From Nocardioides sp. zg-1308 (lineage in GTDB: Bacteria; Actinomycetota; Actinomycetes; Propionibacteriales; Nocardioidaceae): 64,000 nt of DNA. A model generated the notes under the pieces. That model searched no databases. It was not told the DNA's origin and worked only from the letters and a program-made list of their open reading frames with translations. The DNA is taken from assembly GCF_013155375.1 (NCBI RefSeq), contig NZ_JABJQY010000002.1, positions 2,108,001 through 2,172,000 of the forward strand. Reading direction: 5' to 3'. Positions within the stretch are counted from its first letter, which is position 1. The number at the start of each line of letters is the position of its first letter. Shown here piece after piece: positions 1-8,468 of this stretch. A program made the translations under genes and the position numbers.

Positions 1-203
1 GTGCGCGAGTAGATGTTGAGGATCCCGGAGCCGATCTGCACCGTCTCGGTCTTCGCCGCGAGGTAGCCCATGAGCGTGGGGGAGTCGAAGCCGTAGGCCT
101 CCGCGACCCACACGCTGTCGAGACCGGCCTTCTCCAGCGCGACCACCTGGTCGGCCGCGGTGCGGGGGTTGCCGTCGTACATCAGCAGGGTCGCGAGGCG
201 CAT
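1..203 (-). CDS. LLM-class (F420-dependent-type) oxidoreductase, N-terminal part
   Basis: Only the first 67 residues are in the window; the gene runs off the left edge. The visible part has the N-terminal strand-helix pattern of bacterial luciferase-like (LLM) F420-dependent oxidoreductases: a short first strand, an 'ALEKAGLDSVWVAE' helix-strand and a 'GYLAAKTETVQIGSGI' segment, which form the first turns of the TIM barrel. Members transfer hydride between F420 or FMN and many substrates, so the substrate cannot be named. The ATG is chosen because the family motif begins right after it. A 25-bp palindrome lies 7 bases upstream and probably controls it together with the divergent LysM gene. 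Confidence 0.8.
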   Translation of the reverse strand, partial: MRLATLLMYDGNPRTAADQVVALEKAGLDSVWVAEAYGFDSPTLMGYLAAKTETVQIGSGILNIYSR

Positions 204-209
204 ACCGCA

Positions 210-234
210 ATCGTGACAGTGGAACTGTCACGAT
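210..234. promoter_or_regulatory. Palindromic operator in a divergent promoter region
   Basis: Two perfect 11-bp arms (ATCGTGACAGT and its complement) are separated by three bases. The symmetry continues two more base pairs after one mismatch (207-208 with 236-237). It fills the space between the divergent starts at 203 and 255. Spaced palindromes like this are typical of TetR-type or other dimeric repressors, but no regulator gene is visible nearby, so the binder is unknown. Confidence 0.6.
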
Positions 235-254
235 GGCAAGGTCGATACTCGGGC

Positions 255-767
255 ATGGGCCTCATCACTGACGTACGGGTGCGCCAGCCCGCCCGGCACG
301 ACCTCGTCGCACGCACGTTCCTCGTCGCCGGTGTCGGCAACGGGTTCGAGGGCACCATCGGCATCCGGGTGCTCGATCCCCGCGGCCGGGTGCTGGCCGA
401 GGACTTCGCGCAGTCGGAGGGCGGGATGGCCGGCGTCGGCGCCTTCTCGGCACGGGTCACCGTGGCGAGTCCGCCGCGAGACGGCACCCGCCTGACGGTG
501 CAGGTCTTCGGCGACAACCCGGGCCTGCCCGACGAGGGGCCCAGTCCGGGGTTCCACACCCGGGAGGTCGAGGTCGTGATGTTCGCCGACCTCCGCGGCT
601 GGCTGCTCTACCGCGTGGAGACCGGCGACACGCTGACCTCGATCGTGCGGAAGCTGCGCGACTTCACGCGTACGACGGTCGCGCAGGTGGTCGCGGCCAA
701 CCCCGCGATCACCGACCCCGACGCGATCCGCGTCGGCCAGCGGCTGCGGATCCCCCAGAAGGACTGA
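255..767 (+). CDS. Gmad2-like immunoglobulin domain plus LysM domain protein
   Basis: A 170-residue protein. Residues ~4-88 resemble the Gmad2 Ig-like domain of spore-germination-type proteins ('RVRQPARHDLVARTFLVAG' pattern). Residues ~119-167 are a clear LysM peptidoglycan-binding module ('YRVETGDTLTSI ... NPAI ... RVGQRLRIP'). No signal peptide or membrane segment is visible, so export is unexplained. A GTG at 213 would also open this frame, but it lies inside the palindromic operator, so the ATG at 255 is preferred. The expected role is cell-wall association or scaffolding. The gene ends at a strong bidirectional hairpin. Confidence 0.75.
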   Translation: MGLITDVRVRQPARHDLVARTFLVAGVGNGFEGTIGIRVLDPRGRVLAEDFAQSEGGMAGVGAFSARVTVASPPRDGTRLTVQVFGDNPGLPDEGPSPGFHTREVEVVMFADLRGWLLYRVETGDTLTSIVRKLRDFTRTTVAQVVAANPAITDPDAIRVGQRLRIPQKD

Positions 768-787
768 CGAGGCTTGTCACCGAACCG

Positions 788-836
788 TGATCGCGGAAGA
801 TCCGAGCCACCAGGTGACTCGGATCTTCCACGATCA
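788..836. terminator. Bidirectional terminator hairpin
   Basis: A 12-bp perfect stem (795-806 with 818-829) has an 11-base loop and continues, after one mismatch, with six more base pairs (788-793 with 831-836). It sits between the convergent genes ending at 767 (+) and 857 (-), so it can stop both. There is no long T tract, as is usual in high-GC actinobacteria. Confidence 0.8.
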
Positions 837-856
837 GCGTTCGGGTCGAGAGGACG

Positions 857-1414
857 TCAGCTGGGCAGGCCCGTGATCCTGGCGGCGATGCCCTCGAGGA
901 CGTTGGACGGGCGCTGCTCCTCGCCCGCCTGGGCGCTGACGACGACCAGGGCGCCGGTGAGGACCGGGACCGCCCACTGGAGCAGCTTGAGCTGACGCTG
1001 CGCGGCGGCCACGTCGGCGGGGGTGGTGCTGGCCGGCTCCGTGCCCGACTCGGCGGGCACGGCGGTCTCGGCCGAGACACGCTTGCCGAGGACGCGGCTG
1101 TAGGCGGTGACGCCGAGGGCGGCCGCGGTGAGGCCGGTCTTGATCAGCACGGTGCGGGTGGCGCCCTTCTGGGCCTTCGCACGACCGGCGTCGCTGCCGA
1201 GCATGCCGATGCTGCCGATGACGTGGGCAGCGATGGCCGCGGCGTTGACCGGGGTCCAGCGGTCCCAGCCGACGTTGGCCACGGCCCCGACGCGGCCGGG
1301 GGAGCCCGCCTCGGCGGCAGCGTGGTTGAGGGCCGTCGCGTTGGCGAGCGTGCCGCCGAACCAGGCCGCCAGGCCGACGTCGTGGAGCGAGCGGGACAGG
1401 GTGTTCGTGGACAT
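857..1414 (-). CDS. Hypothetical membrane protein
   Basis: A 185-residue protein I do not recognise as a named family. It has about three or four hydrophobic stretches (near residues 13-30, 57-72, 88-104 and 148-163), joined by a polar Ala/Thr/Pro loop around residues 115-135, and ends with a short soluble tail. A GGAGGA ribosome-binding site stands just before the ATG. It seems to be a single-gene unit: the upstream YbaK gene is 104 bases away, and the gene ends at the shared terminator. Confidence 0.65.
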   Translation of the reverse strand: MSTNTLSRSLHDVGLAAWFGGTLANATALNHAAAEAGSPGRVGAVANVGWDRWTPVNAAAIAAHVIGSIGMLGSDAGRAKAQKGATRTVLIKTGLTAAALGVTAYSRVLGKRVSAETAVPAESGTEPASTTPADVAAAQRQLKLLQWAVPVLTGALVVVSAQAGEEQRPSNVLEGIAARITGLPS

Positions 1415-1518
1415 GGGTCCTCCGGGGGTGGACGGGTCGGTGCGGAACTCGGTTCGTACCCGCCACCCCTCGATCCATGCCCGGCGCACCACCCGGAGGG
1501 GGGCCACCCCCGTGGGGC

Positions 1519-2079
1519 TCACCGACCGAGGTCGGGCACCACCTCGGCGCCCGGCAGGTCGACGAGCAGCCGACCCGGCAGGAGCAGCTTGGAGCGTCGC
1601 ACGCCGCTGCCGAGGACGACGACGGGCTCGTCGAGGAGCGCCTCGTGCACCAGCACCCGCCAACCCTCCGGCAGCCCCACCGGCGTGATCCCGCCGTGCT
1701 CCATGCCGGTCTCGGCGACCGCCCGGTCCATCGGCAGGAACGACGCCTTGCGGACGTCGAGCAGCTTGCGCACCAGCGTGTTGACGTCCGCGCGGGTGTC
1801 GGCGCGGACCACGCAGGCGGCGACCCGCTCCTCGCCCGCCCGCGCCCCGGCGACGACCACGCAGTTGCCGCTGGCGGTCATCGCGACGTCGTACGCCTCG
1901 CTCATCGCGGCCGTGTCGGCGAGGTCCGGGTCGATCTCCACGACGGCGACCTCCGCCGCCCCCGGCCACGCCGCCAGCGCCGCCGCGACGGGTGCCGCCA
2001 GCAGGTCGGGCCGCTCGGTGGCGGGCAGGCTGGTGAGGGCGGACAGGGAGGGGAGCGTCACGCGGTCATCATGCGCCAT
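1519..2079 (-). CDS. YbaK/EbsC-type aminoacyl-tRNA deacylase
   Basis: A 186-residue single-domain protein. The central part carries the YbaK/ProX pattern: 'GNCVVVAGARAGEERVAACVV', then a Lys-containing helix 'VRKLLDVRKASFLP', then 'TGMEHGGITPVGLP', where the Gly-Gly-Ile-Thr-Pro turn is the family signature, and 'VVVLGSGVRRSKLLL' near the end. These enzymes hydrolyse mischarged aminoacyl-tRNAs such as Cys-tRNA(Pro). A GAGGTGA ribosome-binding site precedes the ATG. It is divergent from the glycerophosphodiesterase gene, with 48 bases between the starts. Confidence 0.85.
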   Translation of the reverse strand: MAHDDRVTLPSLSALTSLPATERPDLLAAPVAAALAAWPGAAEVAVVEIDPDLADTAAMSEAYDVAMTASGNCVVVAGARAGEERVAACVVRADTRADVNTLVRKLLDVRKASFLPMDRAVAETGMEHGGITPVGLPEGWRVLVHEALLDEPVVVLGSGVRRSKLLLPGRLLVDLPGAEVVPDLGR

Positions 2080-2127
2080 TCACCTCGGGGTCATCGCACG
2101 GCAGCACGGGGCCCCCACGCTGGGCCC

Positions 2128-3234
2128 ATGACGGTGACCCGCGAGGCGCCCCTCGACCGGCCGGTCGAGGCGGCCCCGTCGTCGGCCGCGTCGCTCGTGC
2201 TCACGCCGGCCGTGGTCGCCCACCGGGGCGCGAGCGGGCACCGGCCCGAGCACACTCTCGAGGCCTACCGCACCGCCATCCGCATGGGGGTCGACGACAT
2301 CGAGCTCGACCTGGTCGCCACCCGCGACGGCGTCCTCGTCGCCCGCCACGACCTCGAGCTCAGCGCCACCACCGACGTCGCCGACCGTCCCGAGCTGGCC
2401 CACCTGCGCCGCACCCTCACCGTCGACGGCGAGGTGCAGCACGGCTGGTTCGTGCAGGACCTGACCCTGGCGCAGCTCAAGACGCTGGCCGCCCGCGAGC
2501 GGATGCCGCTCACCCGGCCGGGCAACACGGCCTACGACGGCGCGGAGGGCGTGCCCACGCTCAACGAGGTGCTGGCGATGGTCGGCGCGGAGTCGGCCCG
2601 CCGCGGCCGCACGGTCGGGGTGCTGCTCGAGCTCAAGCACGCCACCCACCACGACCTCGCCGGGCTGCCGCTGGACACCCCGCTGCTGCGCGACCTGGCC
2701 CGCCACGGCCTCGACCACCCGTGGGCGCGGGTGGGCATCATGTCGTTCGAGACGACGGTCCTGCGCCGGCTGGCCGGGCGCACGCGGCTGCCGATCATCC
2801 AGCTGGTGGAGCCGTCGTCGTGCCGTCCCGCCGACCTGGTGGCGGCGGGGGACCCGCGCACCTACGGCGACCTGCTCACCCCCGACGGCCTGGCGTGGAT
2901 CGACGACTACGCGGACGGCATCGGGCCGCACAAGTCGATGGTGCTGCCGTGCGACGCCGGTGGTGCGATCGGCGCCCCGTCGACCTTGGTTCGCGACGCG
3001 CACCGCCACGGGCTCACCGTGCACGTGTGGACGGTGCGTGCAGAGAATCGCTTCCTGCCGAGCAACCTGCGCCGGGGCGCGGCTCCCGACGCCCCGGGCG
3101 ACATGGGCGCCGAGGTCCGGGCGCTGCTCGCCGCGGGTGTCGACGGCGTGATCACCGACCACCCCGAGGCCGCTCTCGCGGCGCTCCGCGAGAGCGTCGC
3201 GCCGCGCTCGCACCGGCGTACGCTCGGCGCCTGA
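2128..3234 (+). CDS. Glycerophosphodiester phosphodiesterase family protein
   Basis: A 368-residue GDPD TIM-barrel enzyme that hydrolyses glycerophosphodiesters to glycerol-3-phosphate and an alcohol. The HRG motif (His32-Arg33), the metal-ligand pair in 'DDIELDL' (Glu59, Asp61), the second catalytic His in 'VARHD' (His74), a further acidic ligand in 'LLELKH' and the C-terminal 'VDGVITDHPE' strand are all present. There is no signal peptide, so it is probably cytosolic. The ATG is used because the HRG motif then lies about 30 residues in; upstream in-frame codons read into the divergent YbaK gene. The gene faces the small membrane gene that ends at 3238, leaving only three bases between stops. 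Confidence 0.88.
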   Translation: MTVTREAPLDRPVEAAPSSAASLVLTPAVVAHRGASGHRPEHTLEAYRTAIRMGVDDIELDLVATRDGVLVARHDLELSATTDVADRPELAHLRRTLTVDGEVQHGWFVQDLTLAQLKTLAARERMPLTRPGNTAYDGAEGVPTLNEVLAMVGAESARRGRTVGVLLELKHATHHDLAGLPLDTPLLRDLARHGLDHPWARVGIMSFETTVLRRLAGRTRLPIIQLVEPSSCRPADLVAAGDPRTYGDLLTPDGLAWIDDYADGIGPHKSMVLPCDAGGAIGAPSTLVRDAHRHGLTVHVWTVRAENRFLPSNLRRGAAPDAPGDMGAEVRALLAAGVDGVITDHPEAALAALRESVAPRSHRRTLGA

Positions 3235-3237
3235 CGC

Positions 3238-3507
3238 TCACCTGCGTGAGGGCCACACGGTCGCGGCGAGGCCTGCGGCCCCGGCAGCGATCCACGGGAT
3301 CGGCATCAGCCAGCGCATCTCGCCGGTGTCGACCACGTCGCCCTGGACCAGCGCCCAGACCAGCACCATCCCGGCGAAGGCGACGCCCATGACGAGGTGG
3401 GCGATGTTGACCGGGTGCCGGCCGGACGGCTTCTCGGGAGCGTCGAGGGGACCGACCATCGGCTCGTCGTAGCCGTAGATGTCGGCGTCGTAGCTGTTCT
3501 CGCTCAT
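3238..3507 (-). CDS. Small two-helix membrane protein
   Basis: An 89-residue protein with a soluble acidic N-terminus (about 30 residues, with 'YDADIYGYDEP') and two hydrophobic segments near residues 35-53 and 68-85, ending in a short basic tail. It begins 20 bases downstream of the PspC/LiaF-like gene on the same strand, so the two are probably cotranscribed. Its function is unknown. The link to an envelope-stress-type PspC protein suggests a membrane accessory role, which is inference. Confidence 0.7.
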   Translation of the reverse strand: MSENSYDADIYGYDEPMVGPLDAPEKPSGRHPVNIAHLVMGVAFAGMVLVWALVQGDVVDTGEMRWLMPIPWIAAGAAGLAATVWPSRR

Positions 3508-3527
3508 GACTGCTTCGTTCCTCTGCG

Positions 3528-4790
3528 TCAGGCCGCTTCGCGGACGATGATCTCGCCGCCGAGCAGGTCGATGGTGATGGACATGTCGGGCACCTGGTCG
3601 CCGCCGTCGAGGAAGGCGTCGAGGGTGATGTCGAAGCCGTCCTGGCGCTGGTCGAAGACCCGGACGTCGCCGCCCACGACCTGCGCCCGCACGTCGACGT
3701 CCACGCCCTCGGGCACGATCACCTCGACCCGGCCGCCGACGCCGTCGACGGTGATGTCGCGTCCGTCGAGCTCGTCGACGTCGGACACGTCGGACATGTC
3801 CAGGACGAGCTCGCCGCCGCCGAACTCGTAGCTGTCCTGCACCGCGGCGGCGCTGACGGGGGTGTAGAGGCGGTCCTCGTCCTCGACGGTGCTGCCGATG
3901 GTCGCCGCGGCCGTGGCCAGGGCGGCCACCAGGCCGAGGGCGATGAGGCCGCCCGCGCGGCCCCAGAAGGAGCCGACCAGCAGCATCGCGGCGATGATGC
4001 CGAGGGCGAGCGCCGGGTAGGCGCTGTCGGTGACGTCCACCCCGGCCAGGTCGACCACGCCGAGGACCCCCTCGGCGAGCGCGACCAGGGCGAGGGTGAA
4101 GAAGAAGAGGATGGGTCCGCGCCGGCGCGGGTTGCGGAACTGTCGGGGCCCGCGCGGGCGGGCGTACTGCTCCCACTGCGGCTCGGTGCCGGGCCCCGCT
4201 GAGTACGGGTCGGCGTACGGGTCGGCGTACGGATCGGCGTACGGGTCGGCGTACGGGTCGACGGAGGTGTCGTCGGTGGCACCGGGGGGAGTGGCGTAGG
4301 TCGGTGCCGCGTAGCCGTACCCGCTGCGCGAGCCGCCCCTGTCCTTGCGGTGCAGGAACCACACGACCAGCGCCGCGATGATCGCCAGCGGCCAGGGGAA
4401 CCAGAACGCGCCGGCCCAGTCGCCCACGGCGCACAGCACGGCGAGCACGCCGACGCCGCCGAGGGCGAGCGTGCGGCTGCGCGGGTCGAGGCCGAGCGGC
4501 TCGTCGTCGGTGCCCTCCTCGGGCACCAGGATCCAGGCGCCGACGTAGGCCAGGAGGCCTGCGCCGCCGAAGAAGACCGCCACCACGAGGGCGACCCGCA
4601 CGATGACGGCGTCGACGTCGAGGTGCCGGGCGAGGCCGCCGGCGACGCCGGCGATGTGCCGGTCAGTGACGCTGCGGCGCAGCCGGCCCAGGTCCTTCAT
4701 CTCCTCGCGGCTGACGCGGGGACCGGAGGGCCGGCCCGGCCCGCCGGGAGGCGGGGTGGGGTGCTCGGTGGTGGGGCTTGCTTCGTCCAT
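3528..4790 (-). CDS. PspC-domain / LiaF-like membrane protein
   Basis: A 420-residue protein. A Pro-rich leader is followed by a PspC domain (~36-91: 'RSVTDRHIAGVAGGLARHL' then a membrane helix), a second membrane pair (~108-146), a Tyr-rich cytoplasmic loop with five tandem DPYA units (178-197), further membrane segments (~230-295), and a C-terminal beta-rich region (~310-420) like the LiaF/DUF4097 'toastrack' fold. Such proteins sense envelope stress and often control a neighbouring kinase. Here the divergent gene (start 4958) is a PspC-fused histidine kinase, which supports a shared pathway. Confidence 0.85.
   Translation of the reverse strand: MDEASPTTEHPTPPPGGPGRPSGPRVSREEMKDLGRLRRSVTDRHIAGVAGGLARHLDVDAVIVRVALVVAVFFGGAGLLAYVGAWILVPEEGTDDEPLGLDPRSRTLALGGVGVLAVLCAVGDWAGAFWFPWPLAIIAALVVWFLHRKDRGGSRSGYGYAAPTYATPPGATDDTSVDPYADPYADPYADPYADPYSAGPGTEPQWEQYARPRGPRQFRNPRRRGPILFFFTLALVALAEGVLGVVDLAGVDVTDSAYPALALGIIAAMLLVGSFWGRAGGLIALGLVAALATAAATIGSTVEDEDRLYTPVSAAAVQDSYEFGGGELVLDMSDVSDVDELDGRDITVDGVGGRVEVIVPEGVDVDVRAQVVGGDVRVFDQRQDGFDITLDAFLDGGDQVPDMSITIDLLGGEIIVREAA
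4204..4263. repeat. Five tandem 12-bp units encoding DPYA repeats
   Basis: Five head-to-tail 12-bp units (TACGGGTCGGCG with two single-base variants) lie in the PspC/LiaF-like gene and encode Asp-Pro-Tyr-Ala in its cytoplasmic loop. The units are nearly identical, which favours copy-number change by slippage, and a change stays in frame. Confidence 0.9.
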
Positions 4791-4957
4791 GGCTCAACTC
4801 TCGTCGGCGGGGGCGGGTCGCACCATCGGGGACAGCCCTGATTCGCGGCCCCGATCCCGCGCGCCACCCCCGGGGACGACTCAGGGTCGGCTCGGGGTCG
4901 GTCCTCGGGTCGATCCTCATGGTCGCGCACGCGCGTGCCTGCGACGATGGAGCCACG

Positions 4958-6280
4958 ATGACCCACACCTACCCCGTCCGGCCCGGCGCTCCCCGCCGTG
5001 CCTACCGCGACATGACCGCGCCGCTCGCCGGCGGGGTCGCGTCCGGCCTGGCCGAGCACCTGGCCCTGCCCGTGCTGTGGGTGCGGGGGTTCTTCGTGGC
5101 CACCGCCTTCCTCGGCGGGTTCGGCCTGATGCTCTACGCCGGCCTGTGGGTGTTCCTGCCCGCCGACCAGCGCTTCGAGCACAGTGCGCCGGGGCTGGAG
5201 AGCGCCACCCGCACCGGCAAGCGCCCGGGTCGCCGCTCGCGCCTGCGCGACGCCGGTCCGGCCATCGCGCTGGGTGCGCTGTTCTTCGGGGTGGTCCTCG
5301 GCGTCGAGCAGATCTTCGGCCAGGGCGTGCTGTTCTGGCCGGTCGTGCTCGGCATCGCCGGCATCGGCCTGCTGTGGCGGCAGGCCGACGAGGCCCAGCG
5401 CGAGCGGTGGATGGACTCCTCCGGTCGCATCGACCCGTTCCGGGCAATCTTCGGCAGCGGCGGCTGGGCCGCCTACGGCCGCATCGGTGCGGGGCTCGGG
5501 CTGATCGTGACCGCCCTCATCGTCTTCGCCGTCGCCGCCGGCCAGGCGACCTTCGCCGTGCCGGTGCTGGTGGCCGGGCTGCTGGGCCTGCTGGGGCTCG
5601 CGATCGTCGTCGGTCCCTGGGCGATGCGGCTCATCGACGACCTCAGCGCCGAGCGGGCCGAGCGCGTGCGGACCCAGGAGCGGGCCGACATGGCCGCGCA
5701 CCTGCACGACTCGGTCCTCCAGACGCTCGCGTTGATCCAGAAGAACTCGCACGACTCGACGGCGGTCGCCCGGCTGGCGCGCTCGCAGGAGCGCGACCTG
5801 CGCCAGTGGCTGTTCGAGGCGGAGACCGCCGACGCCACCACCCTCGCCGGCGCGCTCAAGGAGATGGCCGCCGAGGTGGAGACGCAGCACAACGTCGTCG
5901 TGGACGTCGTGACCGTCGGCGACTGCCCCCTCGGCGACGAGCTCCGGCCGGTGGTCCACGCCGCCCGGGAGGCCGTGGTCAACGTCGCCAAGCACGCCGG
6001 CACCCAGCGCGCCGACGTCTACGCCGAGACCTCGCCGTCCGCGGTGGACGTCTTCGTCCGCGACCGCGGCACCGGCTTCGACGTCGACGGCGTCGCCGGC
6101 GACCGGCACGGGGTCCGCAGCAGCATCGTCGACCGGATGTCGCGCCACGGCGGGCGGGCGGACGTACGCTCGGCCCCCGGCGAGGGCACCGAGGTGCGGC
6201 TGCACATGCCGCGCGACCGCGCGCACGCCCAGACCGAGACCCACCCCCAGACCCACCCCCAGGACGAGGAGAACCGATGA
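4958..6280 (+). CDS. PspC-fused sensor histidine kinase
   Basis: A 440-residue membrane kinase. An N-terminal PspC domain (~16-69) is followed by about four more membrane helices (~98-140 and ~170-220), a HisKA_3-type dimerisation helix with phospho-acceptor His250 ('AAHLHDSVLQTL'), and an HATPase domain with an N box ('REAVVNVAKHA') and a G box ('DRGTGFD'). A His/Gln/Thr-rich tail (~421-440) is unusual. It overlaps the response regulator by four bases (ATGA), so the pair is translationally coupled. The ATG gives a start just before the PspC domain; a GACGAT hexamer lies nine bases before it, a possible -10 for a leaderless message. Confidence 0.9.
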   Translation: MTHTYPVRPGAPRRAYRDMTAPLAGGVASGLAEHLALPVLWVRGFFVATAFLGGFGLMLYAGLWVFLPADQRFEHSAPGLESATRTGKRPGRRSRLRDAGPAIALGALFFGVVLGVEQIFGQGVLFWPVVLGIAGIGLLWRQADEAQRERWMDSSGRIDPFRAIFGSGGWAAYGRIGAGLGLIVTALIVFAVAAGQATFAVPVLVAGLLGLLGLAIVVGPWAMRLIDDLSAERAERVRTQERADMAAHLHDSVLQTLALIQKNSHDSTAVARLARSQERDLRQWLFEAETADATTLAGALKEMAAEVETQHNVVVDVVTVGDCPLGDELRPVVHAAREAVVNVAKHAGTQRADVYAETSPSAVDVFVRDRGTGFDVDGVAGDRHGVRSSIVDRMSRHGGRADVRSAPGEGTEVRLHMPRDRAHAQTETHPQTHPQDEENR

Positions 6281-6942
6281 ACCAGGCCAGCCCAGGTGGA
6301 GCCGTGCGCGTCGTCCTCGTCGACGACCACGCGATGTTCCGCGCCGGCGTCCGCGCCGAGCTGGCCGCGACGGGCGCGGGGGTCGTCGAGGTCGTCGGCG
6401 AGGCCGCCGACGCCGACGCCGCGGTCGCCGTCGTGCGCGACCTCCGCCCGCAGGTCGTGCTCCTCGACGTGCACCTGCCCGGCGGCGGCGGGGTCGAGGT
6501 GATGCGGCGCCAGCCCTCGCCCGACACCTGCTACCTCGCGCTGTCGGTCTCGGACGCGGCCGAGGACGTCATCGGCACCATCCGCGGCGGCGCCCGCGGC
6601 TACGTCACCAAGACGATCACCGGTCCGGAGCTCGTCGACGCGATCACCCGGGTGGCGGGCGGCGACGCGGTGTTCTCACCCCGGCTGGCCGGCTTCGTGC
6701 TCGACGCCTTCGCCGGCTCGATCGACGTCGCGGCCGTCGACGAGGACCTCGACCGGCTCACCGAGCGCGAGCGCGAGGTGATGCGCCTCATCGCCCGCGG
6801 CTACGCCTACAAGGAGGTGGCCAAGGAGCTCTACATCTCGGTGAAGACGGTGGAGACCCACATGTCCTCGGTGCTCCGCAAGCTGCAGCTCTCCAGCCGC
6901 CACGAGCTGACCAAGTGGGCCTCGGACCGCCGCCTCCTCTGA
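6277..6942 (+). CDS. LuxR/NarL-family response regulator
   Basis: A 221-residue two-domain regulator and the partner of the PspC kinase whose stop codon it overlaps. The receiver domain (~10-125) has the acidic pair Asp16-Asp17, phospho-acceptor Asp64 ('VVLLDVHLP') and Lys112. The C-terminal LuxR helix-turn-helix (~158-217) has 'LTEREREVMRLIARG' and the recognition helix 'SVKTVETHMSSVLRKL'. By context it controls envelope-stress genes, probably including the divergent PspC/LiaF-like operon; this is inferred from position. Confidence 0.92.
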   Translation: MNQASPGGAVRVVLVDDHAMFRAGVRAELAATGAGVVEVVGEAADADAAVAVVRDLRPQVVLLDVHLPGGGGVEVMRRQPSPDTCYLALSVSDAAEDVIGTIRGGARGYVTKTITGPELVDAITRVAGGDAVFSPRLAGFVLDAFAGSIDVAAVDEDLDRLTEREREVMRLIARGYAYKEVAKELYISVKTVETHMSSVLRKLQLSSRHELTKWASDRRLL

Positions 6943-7042
6943 TCGCCGCACGACGCCCGTCGGGGTGGTGACGATTGACAGAACGGCGCCGACGCGGTGG
7001 GGTCGGAGGATTCCCCTTCCCCACTCGGAAATGGAGGCGCCC

Positions 7043-8467
7043 GTGGCCGACTCCGCCACCATCCCCCGTCCCGACGAGGACGACAGTGAGCTCAAGCGCT
7101 CCATCACCGGCCGCCTCCTCTTCTTCTACACGCTCGGCGACGTGCTCGGCTCGGGCATCTACGTCCTCATCGGACTGGTCGCCGCAGCCGTCGGCGGCGC
7201 GTTCTGGATCGCCTTCGCCCTCGGCGTGACCATCGCGGCGATCACCGGGTCGGCCTACGCCGAGCTGGTGACGAAGTACCCCCAGGCCGCCGGCGCCTCC
7301 CTCTACGTCAACAAGGCCTTCGGCAACCGGCCGCTCACCTTCCTGATCACCGTGTCGTTCCTCGCCGCGAGCATGGCGGCGTCGGGCTCGCTCGCCGTCG
7401 GCTTCGCGTCCTACTTCGAGACCCTGTGGTCCGGTCCGCCCGCCCTGCTCATCTCGCTGGTCTTCGTGGCGCTGCTGGTGGTCGTGAACTTCATCGGCAT
7501 CACCGAGTCGGTGTGGATGAACATGCTGATGACCTTCGTCGAGGTCGCCGGCCTGCTCATCGTGCTGGTCATCGCGGTCGTCCACATCGCCGAGGGCAAC
7601 GCCGACTTCGGCGTGCTCACCGAGATCGACACCTCGGGCGACTACGGCAGCCCGGCCCTGGCCGTGCTCGCCGGCATCTCGTTCTCCTTCTTCGCCATGA
7701 CCGGCTTCGAGAACACGGCCAACGTCGCCGAGGAGACCATCGACCCCTACAAGGCCTTCCCGCGCTCGCTGGTCGGCGGCATGGTCGTGGCCGGCCTGGT
7801 CTACGTCCTGGTGTCGATGGCTGCCGCCCTGACGGTGCCGACCGAGACGCTGGCCACCTCGGACGCCGCGCTGCTCGAGGTCGTCAAGGCAGGCATCCTG
7901 CCGATCTCGACCGACTTCATGACCACGCTGTTCTCCATCATCGCCCTCGTCGCGATCACCAACACCACGCTGGTCACGATCGTCACCCAGCCGCGCGTCC
8001 TCTACGGCATGGCCCGCGAGGACGTGGTGCCCGCCGTCTTCGCCAAGATCCACCCGGTCCGCCGCAGTCCCTGGGTCGGCCTGATCTTCTCCGGTGCCGT
8101 GGTGGCGTCGCTGCTCGTCATCGGCACCCTCGTCACCGAGGCCGGTGGCGGCATCGACCTCGTCGGGCGCCTCGCCACCGTCACCGTCGTGCTCCTCCTG
8201 GCCATCTACGCGATCGTGATCGTGGCGTGCCTCAAGCTGCGTGGGCGCGACGAGGACCACCCGTTCTTCCGGGCCAACACGCCGCTGCTCTTCGTCGGCC
8301 TGGTCGGCAACCTCGCGATCCTCTACTTCACGATCTACGACGACCCGCACTCGCTGATCTGGTGCGCGGGCCTGCTCGGCGTCGGGTTCGTGCTCTTCCT
8401 CGCCGAGTACTTCTTCGGCAGCAAGGGCACCGGCTCGTCGACTCCGCCACTCGACCAGGAGGTCTGA
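7043..8467 (+). CDS. APC-family amino-acid/polyamine permease
   Basis: About 474 residues with roughly 12 hydrophobic helices. The first helix region has 'TLGDVLGSGIYVLIG', the unwound Gly-Ser-Gly substrate and sodium/proton site of the amino acid-polyamine-organocation superfamily; helix 6 has 'GISFSFFAMTGFENTANVAEE'. The substrate cannot be read from sequence. The GTG at 7043 is chosen because GGAGG (7033-7037) sits five bases before it; the alternative ATG at 7031 overlaps that Shine-Dalgarno and has none of its own. The universal stress protein follows one base after the stop, a common APC-USP pairing in which the USP may modulate the carrier. Confidence 0.88.
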   Translation: MADSATIPRPDEDDSELKRSITGRLLFFYTLGDVLGSGIYVLIGLVAAAVGGAFWIAFALGVTIAAITGSAYAELVTKYPQAAGASLYVNKAFGNRPLTFLITVSFLAASMAASGSLAVGFASYFETLWSGPPALLISLVFVALLVVVNFIGITESVWMNMLMTFVEVAGLLIVLVIAVVHIAEGNADFGVLTEIDTSGDYGSPALAVLAGISFSFFAMTGFENTANVAEETIDPYKAFPRSLVGGMVVAGLVYVLVSMAAALTVPTETLATSDAALLEVVKAGILPISTDFMTTLFSIIALVAITNTTLVTIVTQPRVLYGMAREDVVPAVFAKIHPVRRSPWVGLIFSGAVVASLLVIGTLVTEAGGGIDLVGRLATVTVVLLLAIYAIVIVACLKLRGRDEDHPFFRANTPLLFVGLVGNLAILYFTIYDDPHSLIWCAGLLGVGFVLFLAEYFFGSKGTGSSTPPLDQEV

Positions 8468-8468
8468 C

